Notes: generated by a model not told the origin, from the letters alone. Numbered from the stretch's first letter, positions 35,785-44,988 are shown. The stretch is 64,000 nt of DNA from Paraferrimonas haliotis (GCF_002282895.1 NZ_NRRB01000009.1:1-64000); one strand, 5' to 3'. Translations and numbers: made by a program.

Positions 35785-36408
35785 TTAGCCGACGGCCAAC
35801 CATACACCAACAACCATCATTAAACTGCCTGCGATTCGATTCATTAAGCGCACATTAGCACTTTGGCTTAAAAACAATCTCAGCCCTTTGCCGCCGCTGG
35901 CGTACATTAACATACAGCTTAATTCGGTCATCATGATAATGCTTAGTAGCACCATCATTTGGCCGCTGATTGGGCGGCTGGGATCAAGAAAAGGAGGCAA
36001 CAAAGAAATCATAAATGCCCAACCTTTAGGGTTGGCCACTGCAGTTACAAAGCCCTGCAACATGAGTTGCCGGCCAGTGACTTGGGGTTGTTTAGGGTCG
36101 TCACTAATGGCCATGCGCCCACGAGAGCGCCACATTTGTATGCCCAAGTACAGTAGGTAGGCACCGCCAGCGTATTTGAAGACACTAAAGAGTTGCGGGA
36201 ATTGCAACATCATGGTGGCAATGCCGGCTACCGCTGCAATGGCGACCAGGGCCACGCCCGCCAGCTCGCCGATCATCATCCATAAGGTTCGTTTAACACC
36301 TATGGTCATGCCGAGCGTCATGGCTAGGGTCATGCACATGCCAGGGGTGGCGGATACAAACAAAAAGGTTGGAATAAAAATCGCTAAAACGGAGGCTTCA
36401 ACCCACAC
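35785..36408 (-). CDS. LysE/RhtB-family amino acid exporter
   Basis: A 207-residue membrane protein with about six hydrophobic helices. The family signature ATPGMCMTLAMTLGMTIG lies at the N-terminus and AVANPKGWAFMISLLPPF in the middle. The frame is open to a GTG at 36468, but the extra 20 residues are not hydrophobic and do not fit the family, so I prefer GTG 36408. Neither start has a strong ribosome binding site. Substrate unknown. Confidence 0.8.
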   Translation of the reverse strand: MWVEASVLAIFIPTFLFVSATPGMCMTLAMTLGMTIGVKRTLWMMIGELAGVALVAIAAVAGIATMMLQFPQLFSVFKYAGGAYLLYLGIQMWRSRGRMAISDDPKQPQVTGRQLMLQGFVTAVANPKGWAFMISLLPPFLDPSRPISGQMMVLLSIIMMTELSCMLMYASGGKGLRLFLSQSANVRLMNRIAGSLMMVVGVWLAVG

Positions 36409-36592
36409 TTTGATTACTCTGTAGTGACAAAACGCAGCCAGAATAACCAGCTCTTTTTCAGAAGTCACTCAATTTGCTTAACAGGCGATAAAAAAAGTGA
36501 GAGCTTGCCCACGTAATTGACTCATTCAATTAAACTATTTGGTCATAGGCGTATCATAGCAGGAAGAAGATTACCGTACCTAGGAAGCCTCT

Positions 36593-38008
36593 ATGTTTAG
36601 AATCCTTGTTAGCGCTTTGGTGTTAGTCACAAGCCTTATCAGCTTGCCCTCCCAAGCGTTCGAAAATCCAAACCATACCTGGTATCAAACCGACGCCAAA
36701 ACCGAACAAACTCAAGTCAATTTGTATTTCTTTTGGTCGCCAACCTGTCCTCATTGTAAAGAAGCCCATCCGTTTATTGATGATCTTCCGAATCAATATC
36801 CTTGGGTTAATCTAAAATCCTATTCTATTGCTGACCAAGGCACTCGCGAAAAGCTCATGGAAGTGGGTGGCATGACCAACATGCAACCGCGCTCGGTGCC
36901 TTATTTTGCGGTATGCGGAGAAGCGGTAGCTGGCTACAACAGCCATGAAGTGACTGGACAATACATCGTTGACCGCTTGAAAGCTTGTTACAAAGCGCTG
37001 GGCGGCAACCCAGAACAAGGTGCGGCGAAAGCGCCTGCGGATACAAGTGCTGATAACGCTGGCCAAGACGCTGGACTGTTTGCCACCTGCAGCTCTGAAA
37101 CGGAAGAAAGCGGTGGCGCAGGCTGTGGTCTTGATTTGGACGAACATACTGACGTTGCGTTAACGCCCAGCGTGCAACCAGTAGATATTCCACTGATTGG
37201 TGCGGTGCATCCAGAAAAAATGTCATTGCCAGTATTAACTTTGGTTCTAGCTGGGGTTGATGCCTTTAACCCATGTGCATTTTTCGTATTGTTGTTTTTA
37301 CTGAGTATTATGGTGAATGCAGGCAGTCGTGGACGGATGTTACTGGTAGGGGGAATCTTTGTTTTCTTCTCGGGCTTCATTTACTTCATTTTCATGACGG
37401 CATGGCTGAACTTGTTCATGTTCCTTGGCGATGACAATGGCGGCTGGATCATCACCGCCGCCGGTTTACTGGCGCTGGTTGCGGCGGCGATTAACATAAA
37501 AGATTTCTTTTATGGTCGGGGGGATGTGAGTTTATCCATGTCGGTGGAAAACCGGGGTGGATTAATTAAACGCATGGGTAAGCTCTCTAAGGCCAGTTCA
37601 CTGGCCACTATGATAGTCGGTACCACGGTCTTGGCGATTTTGGCGAACGCTTACGAGCTGTTGTGTACGGCTGGATTCCCAATGATCTTTACCTCAGTGT
37701 TATCCATGTCGAACCTTGACGTTGCCGAGCGTTATATGTACTTGATTGCTTATAACGTTATTTACGTGATTCCATTGGCGGCAATTGTCATTGTCTTCTC
37801 AGCCACACTGGGTAAACGTAAACTAACCGAGAAAGAAGGTGAAGTATTGAAACTCATGTCGGGCATTATGATGCTTGGCTTAGGCTCAATGCTGGTGTTT
37901 GATCCAAACGCTTTGCAAAATGTGGTGTTCTCGGTGGGACTAATCTTATTCTCGATTATTGCCACCTTTGTGATCACTAAGATTAAGCGCTCTGTGCAAA
38001 GCAAGTAG
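36593..38008 (+). CDS. periplasmic thioredoxin domain fused to a CcdA/DsbD-like membrane domain
   Basis: A 471-residue protein. Residues 1-22 are a signal peptide. Residues 40-135 form a thioredoxin-like domain with active site CPHC (Cys52, Cys55) and cis-proline in SVPYF. A low-complexity linker (about 137-200) carries Cys166 and Cys178. The rest has six or more membrane helices with two isolated cysteines, Cys228 in FNPCAFFVLLF and Cys358 in ELLCTAGFP, placed like the redox pair of CcdA and DsbD. The order (thioredoxin first, membrane part last) is the reverse of the membrane-thioredoxin end of DsbD. It probably moves electrons across the inner membrane; the target is unknown. Confidence 0.8.
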   Translation: MFRILVSALVLVTSLISLPSQAFENPNHTWYQTDAKTEQTQVNLYFFWSPTCPHCKEAHPFIDDLPNQYPWVNLKSYSIADQGTREKLMEVGGMTNMQPRSVPYFAVCGEAVAGYNSHEVTGQYIVDRLKACYKALGGNPEQGAAKAPADTSADNAGQDAGLFATCSSETEESGGAGCGLDLDEHTDVALTPSVQPVDIPLIGAVHPEKMSLPVLTLVLAGVDAFNPCAFFVLLFLLSIMVNAGSRGRMLLVGGIFVFFSGFIYFIFMTAWLNLFMFLGDDNGGWIITAAGLLALVAAAINIKDFFYGRGDVSLSMSVENRGGLIKRMGKLSKASSLATMIVGTTVLAILANAYELLCTAGFPMIFTSVLSMSNLDVAERYMYLIAYNVIYVIPLAAIVIVFSATLGKRKLTEKEGEVLKLMSGIMMLGLGSMLVFDPNALQNVVFSVGLILFSIIATFVITKIKRSVQSK

Positions 38009-38026
38009 CCAACCGCAAGCTTGCTT

Positions 38027-38053
38027 AAAAAAGGCGCCTTAGGCGCCTTTTTT
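38027..38053 (+). terminator. terminator of the thioredoxin-CcdA fusion gene
   Basis: Twelve-bp stem AAAAAAGGCGCC (38027-38038) with GGCGCCTTTTTT (38042-38053) and a 3-base loop. Confidence 0.9.
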
Positions 38054-38128
38054 GTGGCTAATGCCCGTTGCTAAAGCCGCGACGTTGATTACAATGGTAA
38101 TCCGCAATTTTAGCTTTAGAGTAACGCT

Positions 38129-38473
38129 ATGAATCACGCTGATAAAACCGGAGCCAGCGCCAATTACCGTCGCATGGAAAGCGAATATCGAGATCAAGCA
38201 CTGAAGCTGTACCCTTGGGTTTGTGGTCGTTGTGCCCGAGAATTTGTGTACAGCAATATACGCGAACTTACGGTGCATCATATTGACCATGACCACACCA
38301 ATAACCCCAGTGATGGCAGTAATTGGGAGTTGTTATGCCTTTATTGCCATGATCACGAGCATTCTAAATACACAGACCATCAAGCCTATGGCAGTGAAGT
38401 GAAAGCAGGGGACACCAATCAAACCCAGGCCACTCACAACCCCTTTGCCAACTTAAAAGACTTGTTGAAGTAA
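38129..38473 (+). CDS. yajD: HNH nuclease-family protein YajD
   Basis: A 114-residue protein nearly colinear with E. coli YajD (115). LYPWVCGRCAREFVYSNIREL supplies one Cys pair, and the HNH core runs LTVHHIDHDHTNNPSDGSNW to LLCLYCHDHEHSKY with the second Cys pair. The HNH fold suggests DNA binding or cleavage, but YajD's role is not known. The gene is flanked by terminated genes and looks monocistronic. Confidence 0.93.
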   Translation: MNHADKTGASANYRRMESEYRDQALKLYPWVCGRCAREFVYSNIRELTVHHIDHDHTNNPSDGSNWELLCLYCHDHEHSKYTDHQAYGSEVKAGDTNQTQATHNPFANLKDLLK

Positions 38474-38492
38474 CCGTAGCGGCACAGGGCTA

Positions 38493-40673
38493 TTAATCAG
38501 CCTGATGGGATGATGTTAACGGCAGCACCAGGGTTACTATCACACCGTCTTGGCTGGCTTGATTTTGGATGCTAATTCGACCGTTGTGATAGTGGGCTAT
38601 TAACTTAGCAATATAGAGCCCTAAGCCTAAATGGGGCTTATCGCTTTTCTTAGTTCTAAGGGACACCATGGAGTCAAACACTTGCTCTTTCATTTCTTCG
38701 GGGAGCAGCGGCCCTTTGTTGGCCAAGGTGATGGTGGCTTGCTGTTTTTGATGACTCAGAGTTATTTTGATTGGTTCATTGGGCTCACTAAAATCAACGG
38801 CGTTGCCCACCAGTTTATCCAGTAGTTGCCCTAAATATTCAGGAACACCCTCTAGCGTCGCCGGTTGCTCATCCATGCTCAGTGTAAAGCGGTGGTTGGG
38901 ATATATGAGCGCGTAACTCTGGTGATAACCGTCGAGCAATTCCTGCAAAACAATCGGCTCTAGTTCCATACTTTTAAGACTTTGCTCAATGCGGCTGGCT
39001 TCTGTCATGGAATTGAGAATGAGATTGAGACGATTAATGCCTTCTTGAGCGCGGGCAAAGGCTTTTTGCTGGTGTGGGCTAAGCGGGGCATCGTCGCTCA
39101 TGTTTTCTAACGATGAGCGAACCACAGCCACCGGCGTTCTTAGTTCATGGGATAAGCGCGAGCTGAGCTTCTCTAAATATTGGTTGTAGCCGGCTAAGCG
39201 CTCAAGGACTAATGAGAAACTGCGGGATAGATCGCCAATTTCATCCCGCCGAGTAGAGGGTTCAATGAGGTGATTTACCTTGCCTTTGTCATCAATGGCG
39301 GATTCGGTTTGGTTTCGAAGCCCTCTAATGCGCCAAGAAATCCCCGCGGTAAAGGCCAGCAATAACACCACTACTGCAGCAATGATTAACGACAATGTTT
39401 GAAACAAGGTTTGCATGGCGGTATTTCTGAGGCTGCGAATGCCATTGGTGGTTTGCTCGGCTACTACCGCACCCATGACTTTTCCGTCAACAAAAATGGG
39501 GCTTGCAGCGGAGAGAATCACTGCTTTTTGATCACTGGTAAAGCGCCAATGGGTTTGAGATGCTCCCAAAAGGGCTTTTTCAATGTAATCGCTGTTGAGC
39601 TGTGTTGAGTCGTTTAGGGTGTCAACGAAATCATTACTAGGGCGGTTTAGCCAAGCATCTAAAAGGGGAGCGATACGGGCATAATAAAGGGTATTCCACC
39701 AGCCTTCCTGATGTTCAACGGTTTTGTCATTTTGATTCCACAGGCCACCGGAGCTGTGAATGTCGCCTGAGCGAGCTAATACTCGCTGGTGTCTATCCAC
39801 AACCCAAATGCGTGAAGGGTTGTGTTGCATGCCTTTAATGATGCGCTCAATTTCAGGTGAGGGTACCAGTACGCTGCCCATTTTGTCACTTTGTCGGTAC
39901 GGTGCGGTAGCGACAACGGCATCGACTCGACGGGACCCTGTGTTATTGACGTCTTGAAAAGCAAAAGAGAGCTTGCTGCCGAGCATGTCTAAGGGCAGGC
40001 GTAACTCGATGTCATAGCCTTTCGATGTGGTGCGCCAATGACCTTGAATGCTTGGCTCTACTTCTATCCCTGACACCGCTGACAGGCTTACTGGAACGGT
40101 AAACGCATTAAACCAACCGTCTCGAGTAACCGCTACGCCATAGCGTTTATACTCGCCTTCGGGTGTTTCTAAGGCCATTATCAACATGTCATTTTGATCG
40201 ATTCTCAAAGCGTTGGTAGCGCGTTTTATTGGATTGGGATCCGTCACTGAAAACATGGCATATAAGTAGTTGCCGTGTTTCCCCACCATGTTGCTAAAAC
40301 TCAAAGCGACTTTTTGATTAGGGTTGCGCTGGTAAAGCACCTTGTTTTCGCCATAGTGCAAAAAGCGATGTTTGTATTGCTGCCAATCATCCAAAAAGCC
40401 ATCGAGGTTAATGGCGTCGTCGAGGGGATAAGCGTATAAATCACGGCCTTTTTTAACTTGCTTTAAGAAACTGGCATGCTGATTAAACAGCGCGGGTCGC
40501 TCGTGCAGCGCGGTGGCTAACGCCTGCGTGGTGCCGATTAAGGTGTTTTCTTGGCCAGTTTGAAGGTAGTGCTCCATTTCATCAATGAATTGATAGCCCA
40601 ACCAGGGCAATAATAACAAACTGCTGGATAACAACAGAATCTTGGGAATAAGGCCGACCCTAGGTAACCGCAT
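38493..40673 (-). CDS. pdsS: sortase-system histidine kinase with CBM9-like sensor
   Basis: A 726-residue membrane kinase of the proteobacterial dedicated sortase system. A transmembrane helix near residues 10-28 and a second near 422-446 enclose a large periplasmic region. Within it, residues about 85-255 start INLDGFLDDW and end in a pattern (GYDIELRLPLDMLG then LSFAFQDVN) typical of CBM9/DOMON carbohydrate-binding folds. HAMP-like linker, then H-box LSHELRTP with His509, and an ATPase with NKGPLLPEE and LGLGLYIAK. It starts one base after the response regulator stop. The cue is unknown; a sugar is my inference. Confidence 0.88.
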   Translation of the reverse strand: MRLPRVGLIPKILLLSSSLLLLPWLGYQFIDEMEHYLQTGQENTLIGTTQALATALHERPALFNQHASFLKQVKKGRDLYAYPLDDAINLDGFLDDWQQYKHRFLHYGENKVLYQRNPNQKVALSFSNMVGKHGNYLYAMFSVTDPNPIKRATNALRIDQNDMLIMALETPEGEYKRYGVAVTRDGWFNAFTVPVSLSAVSGIEVEPSIQGHWRTTSKGYDIELRLPLDMLGSKLSFAFQDVNNTGSRRVDAVVATAPYRQSDKMGSVLVPSPEIERIIKGMQHNPSRIWVVDRHQRVLARSGDIHSSGGLWNQNDKTVEHQEGWWNTLYYARIAPLLDAWLNRPSNDFVDTLNDSTQLNSDYIEKALLGASQTHWRFTSDQKAVILSAASPIFVDGKVMGAVVAEQTTNGIRSLRNTAMQTLFQTLSLIIAAVVVLLLAFTAGISWRIRGLRNQTESAIDDKGKVNHLIEPSTRRDEIGDLSRSFSLVLERLAGYNQYLEKLSSRLSHELRTPVAVVRSSLENMSDDAPLSPHQQKAFARAQEGINRLNLILNSMTEASRIEQSLKSMELEPIVLQELLDGYHQSYALIYPNHRFTLSMDEQPATLEGVPEYLGQLLDKLVGNAVDFSEPNEPIKITLSHQKQQATITLANKGPLLPEEMKEQVFDSMVSLRTKKSDKPHLGLGLYIAKLIAHYHNGRISIQNQASQDGVIVTLVLPLTSSHQAD

Positions 40674-41366
40674 TTATTCAGTAACCACCCAGCGATAGCC
40701 CATACCATGAACCGTTTTCAGTGAATCAAAATCACTGTCTATGCCACTGAATTTCTTGCGAATTCGTTTAATGTGGGAGTTAATGCTATTGGGGTCGACA
40801 GTTAAATTAGCCGCCTCCATAAGTTGATCTCTTGATTTCACTTGGCCGGGTCTTCTAACCAACGCTAACACAATCCAAAACTCAGTCAGTGTCAGATCTA
40901 TTTCTTGGCTGTTATAAGTCACCAGTTTCTGACCTTCTTTGATGGAAACCAATCCAGCCTCAATGGCTTGCTCAGTGACGTCCGGTTGTTGATTAGCTTG
41001 AGCTAGTGAAATAAGCGATTGAATACGCAGCCTTAATTGGTGAAACGGAGCGCTTTTGGAAAGATAGTCGTTGCCCCCTTTAGCAAACCCTGTAGTTAAG
41101 TCGAACTCGTCATCTCGGGCGGTTAAGAAAATAATAGGGAGTTTATCGCTCTTAGCTCTAAGCCATTGACATAAATCAAAGCCGCCGTCGATTTCGTCCT
41201 CTAAACCGATATCAATAATAGCTAAGTCGGGCAATTGCACGGAAAAGGCTTCCTCTGCGGAGCGGCGGTTGCTGTAACTGCTGACTTGGTAGCCTAACTT
41301 GGTTAATTTTTCTGCATAATTTTCACGAAGGGCGTCTTCATCTTCAACGATGGCGATTCGAGTCAT
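40674..41366 (-). CDS. pdsR: sortase-system response regulator (OmpR class)
   Basis: A 230-residue regulator. The receiver domain has acidic residues in IVEDED, the phosphoacceptor Asp in LAIIDIGLED and the Lys in YLSKSAPFHQL. The C-terminal winged helix includes LTEFWIVLALVRRPGQVKSRDQLM and SHIKRIRKKF. It pairs with the kinase directly downstream and is divergent from the OmpA-sortase genes, which it presumably controls. Two short inverted repeats in the shared promoter region are possible binding sites. Confidence 0.9.
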   Translation of the reverse strand: MTRIAIVEDEDALRENYAEKLTKLGYQVSSYSNRRSAEEAFSVQLPDLAIIDIGLEDEIDGGFDLCQWLRAKSDKLPIIFLTARDDEFDLTTGFAKGGNDYLSKSAPFHQLRLRIQSLISLAQANQQPDVTEQAIEAGLVSIKEGQKLVTYNSQEIDLTLTEFWIVLALVRRPGQVKSRDQLMEAANLTVDPNSINSHIKRIRKKFSGIDSDFDSLKTVHGMGYRWVVTE

Positions 41367-41501
41367 TAATCCGCTCCACTAGAGTCTAACAGGTTGCTTC
41401 AGTGGCTCTATCATACCGAAATTTTTCATAAAAAAAGCGACCTAAGAGCGATTGCCATAATTTCGCCACATTTGGCCACAACATTGCCCTAAACCTGCCT
41501 C

Positions 41502-41540
41502 AAGAATGCCCATTCTGCTTGTTGTAATGAGTCCCAACAA
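41502..41540. promoter_or_regulatory. inverted repeats in the pds divergent promoter region
   Basis: AGAAT-N4-ATTCT lies near 41503-41516, and TTGTTG (41519-41524) pairs with CAACAA (41535-41540). The region separates the two-component genes from the OmpA-sortase operon. Both repeats are short and could be chance. Confidence 0.3.
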
Positions 41541-41582
41541 CACAGTTCTACAAACATGACACATTATCTAAGGGATAACATT

Positions 41583-42287
41583 ATGAAAAAGCAACTTATC
41601 GCGCTAACCGTCGGTTTAGCATTAACGCAACCTGCCTTTGCTAACAACAGCCAAGAGGTGGATACCAAGCCTGAATTAGTGGGCGTTGGCTCTGGTATGG
41701 TTCTAGGCGGTTTAGTGGGTGGCCCTGTGGGCATTTTTATTGGCGCACTTACCGGTGGAATGATAGGGAAAAGCATCGCCCATGAAGAGTTCATTGAAAC
41801 TCAGAATGAAACCATTACCCAGTTAAATCGCGACAACGAGCAGTTAATGGAAACGGCCCAACGCTATAACGCCAGCGAGCTAAAAATTGCCAAGCTCAAT
41901 GCCGAGTTGAATCAAATGAAGGCGTTATCGCTGGCCATGAACATTCAGTTTAGAAGTGGCTCTTCTAAAATTGAGCCGCATTTTCAGCAACAACTCATGG
42001 AATTGGCTGAACTAATGCACCAAATTCCAGAGTTGAAACTCAATCTTGCTGGTTATTCCGATCCCACTGGAGCGCAAGAGTTCAACATGGCGTTATCACA
42101 CAAACGAGCGGACTCAGTAAAAGCGTTTTTATTGGCACAAGGTATCAGTGAGGGGCGGCTACATAGCCAGGGCTATGGCGCGAACTTGCCACTGGTGGAC
42201 AACCCAAATTACGAGTCCAATAACTTCGAACGTCGGGTTGCGATTTCAACTGTAATTTCTAACACCGCTACTGCCAACCTACGCTAA
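41583..42287 (+). CDS. pdsO: sortase-system OmpA-family protein
   Basis: A 234-residue exported protein with a signal peptide ending at about residue 20 (QPAFA). A Gly-rich zipper follows (GSGMVLGGLVGGPVGIFIGALTGGMIG shows repeated GxxxG; residues about 36-62), then a coiled coil (about 70-120) and a C-terminal OmpA peptidoglycan-binding domain with LNLAGYSDPTGAQEFN and ALSHKRADSVKAFLL. This layout matches PdsO of the dedicated sortase system. ATG 41583 is chosen over 41556 because the signal peptide begins there (MKKQ). Confidence 0.88.
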   Translation: MKKQLIALTVGLALTQPAFANNSQEVDTKPELVGVGSGMVLGGLVGGPVGIFIGALTGGMIGKSIAHEEFIETQNETITQLNRDNEQLMETAQRYNASELKIAKLNAELNQMKALSLAMNIQFRSGSSKIEPHFQQQLMELAELMHQIPELKLNLAGYSDPTGAQEFNMALSHKRADSVKAFLLAQGISEGRLHSQGYGANLPLVDNPNYESNNFERRVAISTVISNTATANLR

Positions 42288-42297
42288 GGAAAGACTG

Positions 42298-44334
42298 ATG
42301 ACGTCATTTTATAAGAAACTGGCGTCACTTGCGGTGCTGGTTTACCTACTAGGGCTTATTATGGCTGGCTGGATCCCGTCAGCCTTTGCAAGCCCCAGCT
42401 CCTCAAGTGATGTAAAAACGGGCTTATGGCTCAGTGGATACCAGCAAGGCAGCGCTGTTGCCTCTGCGCAAGCATTAACCTTGACGACCGATGTCAACAT
42501 GACCGTGAGCGGCATGATTAACCGAGTTAAGGTTACCCAACGCTTTAAAAATGACAGCGATGAGTGGGTGCACGGTAACTATTTGTTCCCACTGCCAGAA
42601 AACAGCGCGGTGGATAGCATGACATTGCAAATAGGTCAGCGCCGCATTGTTGGAGAGATTCAAGAAAAGCAACAAGCCAAGGCCAACTTTGAACGAGCTA
42701 AAGCACAGGGAAAAAGTGCCAGCTTGGTGAGCCAGCATCGTGCTAATGTCTTTGAAACACAGGTGGCTCACATTGCGCCTGGGGAAGTGGTTAGTATCAC
42801 CATTGAGTACCAAGAGCTGGCTCGGTTCGACTCTGGGCACTTTGAACTGCGCCTACCAACCGTGGTGGCTCCCCGTTATCAAAATCCGGCTGGACCACTT
42901 AATGGCAGTGAATTGAGAATGAGTGATATCGCTAAACCGTCCTCGCGCCATCCCGTTAACACGCCAAAATTGCCCATTAACCTCACCATCGACCTGGCAC
43001 CAGGATTTGAACTGGCCAGCTTGACCAGCTTGTATCACAGGATTGATACCAAAATGGGTAGTGACGGTCGTTACCACATTGGTTTAGCGGAGCAAGTGTG
43101 GGCTAATAAGGACTTTGTTTTGCAGTGGCAACCAAAACTGGGTGCCTTGCCCCAAGCCAGTGTGCTAAAGCAAACCACAGCGAATGGCGATTTTGGGTTA
43201 ATGATGTTGCTGCCCAGTGATGATAAGCACGCCTCTCATGAGCGCCTCGATCGGGAAATGGTTTTTATCATTGATGTATCGGGCTCTATGCAAGGAAGTA
43301 GTATGGTGCAGGCAAAACAAGCCCTTAACTATGGTCTTACCCGACTTCAGCCACAGGACAGCTTTACCATTATTGCTTTTAGTACCGGTGTAAAGTTGTT
43401 TAGCGATCGGGCACTGCCAGCCACAGCTAACAACCTATGGCGCGCTCGTACCTTTGTTAATAACCTGCAAGCTGGGGGCGGCACCAACATGCACTTGGCG
43501 CTGGATGCGGCCATGCACATGAGCGCCCAACCCAACAAACTGCGTCAATTAATGTTCTTAACCGATGGCTCTGTATCCTATGAAGACAAGCTGCTAAAGA
43601 AGATTGAGCAAGGGTTAGGCAGTTCTCGGTTGTTTACGGTTGGCATTGGCTCAGCACCTAACGGTTATTTCATGAGCAAAGCCGCGCAATTGGGCCGAGG
43701 CAGCTACAGCTATATCGGTGATATTAACGAAGTTAACGAGCGCATGCGTGAGTTGTTCGACAAGTTGGCGAACCCGGCATTGCGCGATATTCGTCTGCAA
43801 TGGGCCGACGGCACCCCCATGGATTATTGGCCGAATCCACTGCCGGATCTGTATCAAGGTCAACCTCTGTTGGTGAGCTTTAAATTCCATGGGAAAACGC
43901 CCCAGTTACAAATTGATGGCAAACGGGCCAATAAACGTTGGCAAACCCTAATTACCCTGGATCACAGTCAACAAAGTAATGCCGGACTGGATAAGCTTTG
44001 GGCCGCTCAACAAATCCGGAGTATAGAGCTTAGAGACGATTTTAGTGCCACAGAAAAGCAATCCAGCATTGTAAAACTGGCTTTGGATTACCAGTTGGTA
44101 AGTCGCTATACCAGTTTAATTGCGGTGGACAAAACCCCGCGTAATGTCGCTCAAGCGCTTGAACAACAAATTGCGCTCAATATGCCAGAGGGATGGGACA
44201 TGGGGCGTATGCCACAAACCGGCACAGCCAGCCAACTTCTGATGACCTTAGGAAGCATATTGTTGCTTATGTCGCTACTTGGATTATGGTCACAGCGTCG
44301 TCGTCAAGGAGAGCAGCATGCGCCAGTTCATTAA
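42298..44334 (+). CDS. sortase target protein with VIT and von Willebrand A domains
   Basis: A 678-residue surface protein, the expected single substrate of the adjacent sortase. A signal peptide covers about residues 1-31. A VIT domain follows (about 55-190, with FPLPENSAVDSM and IVGEIQEKQQAKANFERA). The vWA domain (about 320-490) has an intact metal site: Asp326, Ser328 and Ser330 in DVSGS, Thr in GGGTNMH and Asp in FLTDGS. The C-terminus has a sorting signal: MPQTG at 638-642, a hydrophobic helix and the basic tail SQRRRQG. The first motif residue is Met instead of Leu. It starts 10 bases after pdsO. Confidence 0.9.
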   Translation: MTSFYKKLASLAVLVYLLGLIMAGWIPSAFASPSSSSDVKTGLWLSGYQQGSAVASAQALTLTTDVNMTVSGMINRVKVTQRFKNDSDEWVHGNYLFPLPENSAVDSMTLQIGQRRIVGEIQEKQQAKANFERAKAQGKSASLVSQHRANVFETQVAHIAPGEVVSITIEYQELARFDSGHFELRLPTVVAPRYQNPAGPLNGSELRMSDIAKPSSRHPVNTPKLPINLTIDLAPGFELASLTSLYHRIDTKMGSDGRYHIGLAEQVWANKDFVLQWQPKLGALPQASVLKQTTANGDFGLMMLLPSDDKHASHERLDREMVFIIDVSGSMQGSSMVQAKQALNYGLTRLQPQDSFTIIAFSTGVKLFSDRALPATANNLWRARTFVNNLQAGGGTNMHLALDAAMHMSAQPNKLRQLMFLTDGSVSYEDKLLKKIEQGLGSSRLFTVGIGSAPNGYFMSKAAQLGRGSYSYIGDINEVNERMRELFDKLANPALRDIRLQWADGTPMDYWPNPLPDLYQGQPLLVSFKFHGKTPQLQIDGKRANKRWQTLITLDHSQQSNAGLDKLWAAQQIRSIELRDDFSATEKQSSIVKLALDYQLVSRYTSLIAVDKTPRNVAQALEQQIALNMPEGWDMGRMPQTGTASQLLMTLGSILLLMSLLGLWSQRRRQGEQHAPVH

Positions 44335-44938
44335 AGTCTCGTTCATTAGCCTTGGTTTGTTAGGGGCTGGGCTGTTGAGTCAAGGTGGCTACATTCAAGC
44401 CAAAGCTCAACTTGCTCAAGTGTTGATTGAACACGCTTGGCAGCAGCAACTTGATACGGGAAAGCCAGTAAAACCGTGGCCTTGGGCCGACACCCATCCG
44501 CTCGCAAAATTAACGCTAGCGAACAATGATAAGCCGATTATGGTGTTGCAAGGCGCAGACATGAGCACCTTAGCCTTTGGTCCGGGAATGGTTTCCAGTG
44601 AGCGTCAATACCCAGTGCCTAATAAGGTGATATTCGGTCACAAAGATACTCATTTTGCCGCGCTTAAAAACTTGAAATTAGGCGATGACATTCGCTTGGT
44701 AACGGCGGACAAGCAAGTGTTGGACTACCAAGTAACCGAACGCAAAGTTGTGAGTGAAGACGATACCCATTTGTTGGTTAATCCCAATCAGGAGGTGTTA
44801 AGCCTGGTCACATGCTATCCGTTTAACAGTCAAATTATAGGAGGAGATAAGCGCTATCTGGTGCAAGCAACTCGCGTCTACCCAGCGGTTGCGAGCATTG
44901 ATTTGGCCGAGCTGAAACGGCCATCCATTCGATTCTAA
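44318..44938 (+). CDS. sortase, marine proteobacterial type
   Basis: A 206-residue transpeptidase with one N-terminal membrane anchor (about residues 5-22). The catalytic residues are visible: His108 in VIFGHKDTHF, Cys166 in LSLVTCYPF and Arg179 in GGDKRYLV. In Gram-negative bacteria this enzyme is normally the only sortase and works on the neighbouring VIT/vWA protein. The frame is open from 44279, but AAGGAG precedes ATG 44318, which overlaps the end of the target gene by 17 bases, indicating tight coupling. Confidence 0.92.
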   Translation: MRQFIKVSFISLGLLGAGLLSQGGYIQAKAQLAQVLIEHAWQQQLDTGKPVKPWPWADTHPLAKLTLANNDKPIMVLQGADMSTLAFGPGMVSSERQYPVPNKVIFGHKDTHFAALKNLKLGDDIRLVTADKQVLDYQVTERKVVSEDDTHLLVNPNQEVLSLVTCYPFNSQIIGGDKRYLVQATRVYPAVASIDLAELKRPSIRF

Positions 44939-44952
44939 CCTTTTGTTGTGTC

Positions 44953-44988
44953 AGCGGTCGGTCCATGTCTTTTACCGACCGCTTTTTT
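44953..44988 (+). terminator. terminator of the pds operon
   Basis: Stem GCGGTCGGT (44954-44962) with ACCGACCGC (44974-44982), followed by six T. Confidence 0.92.
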
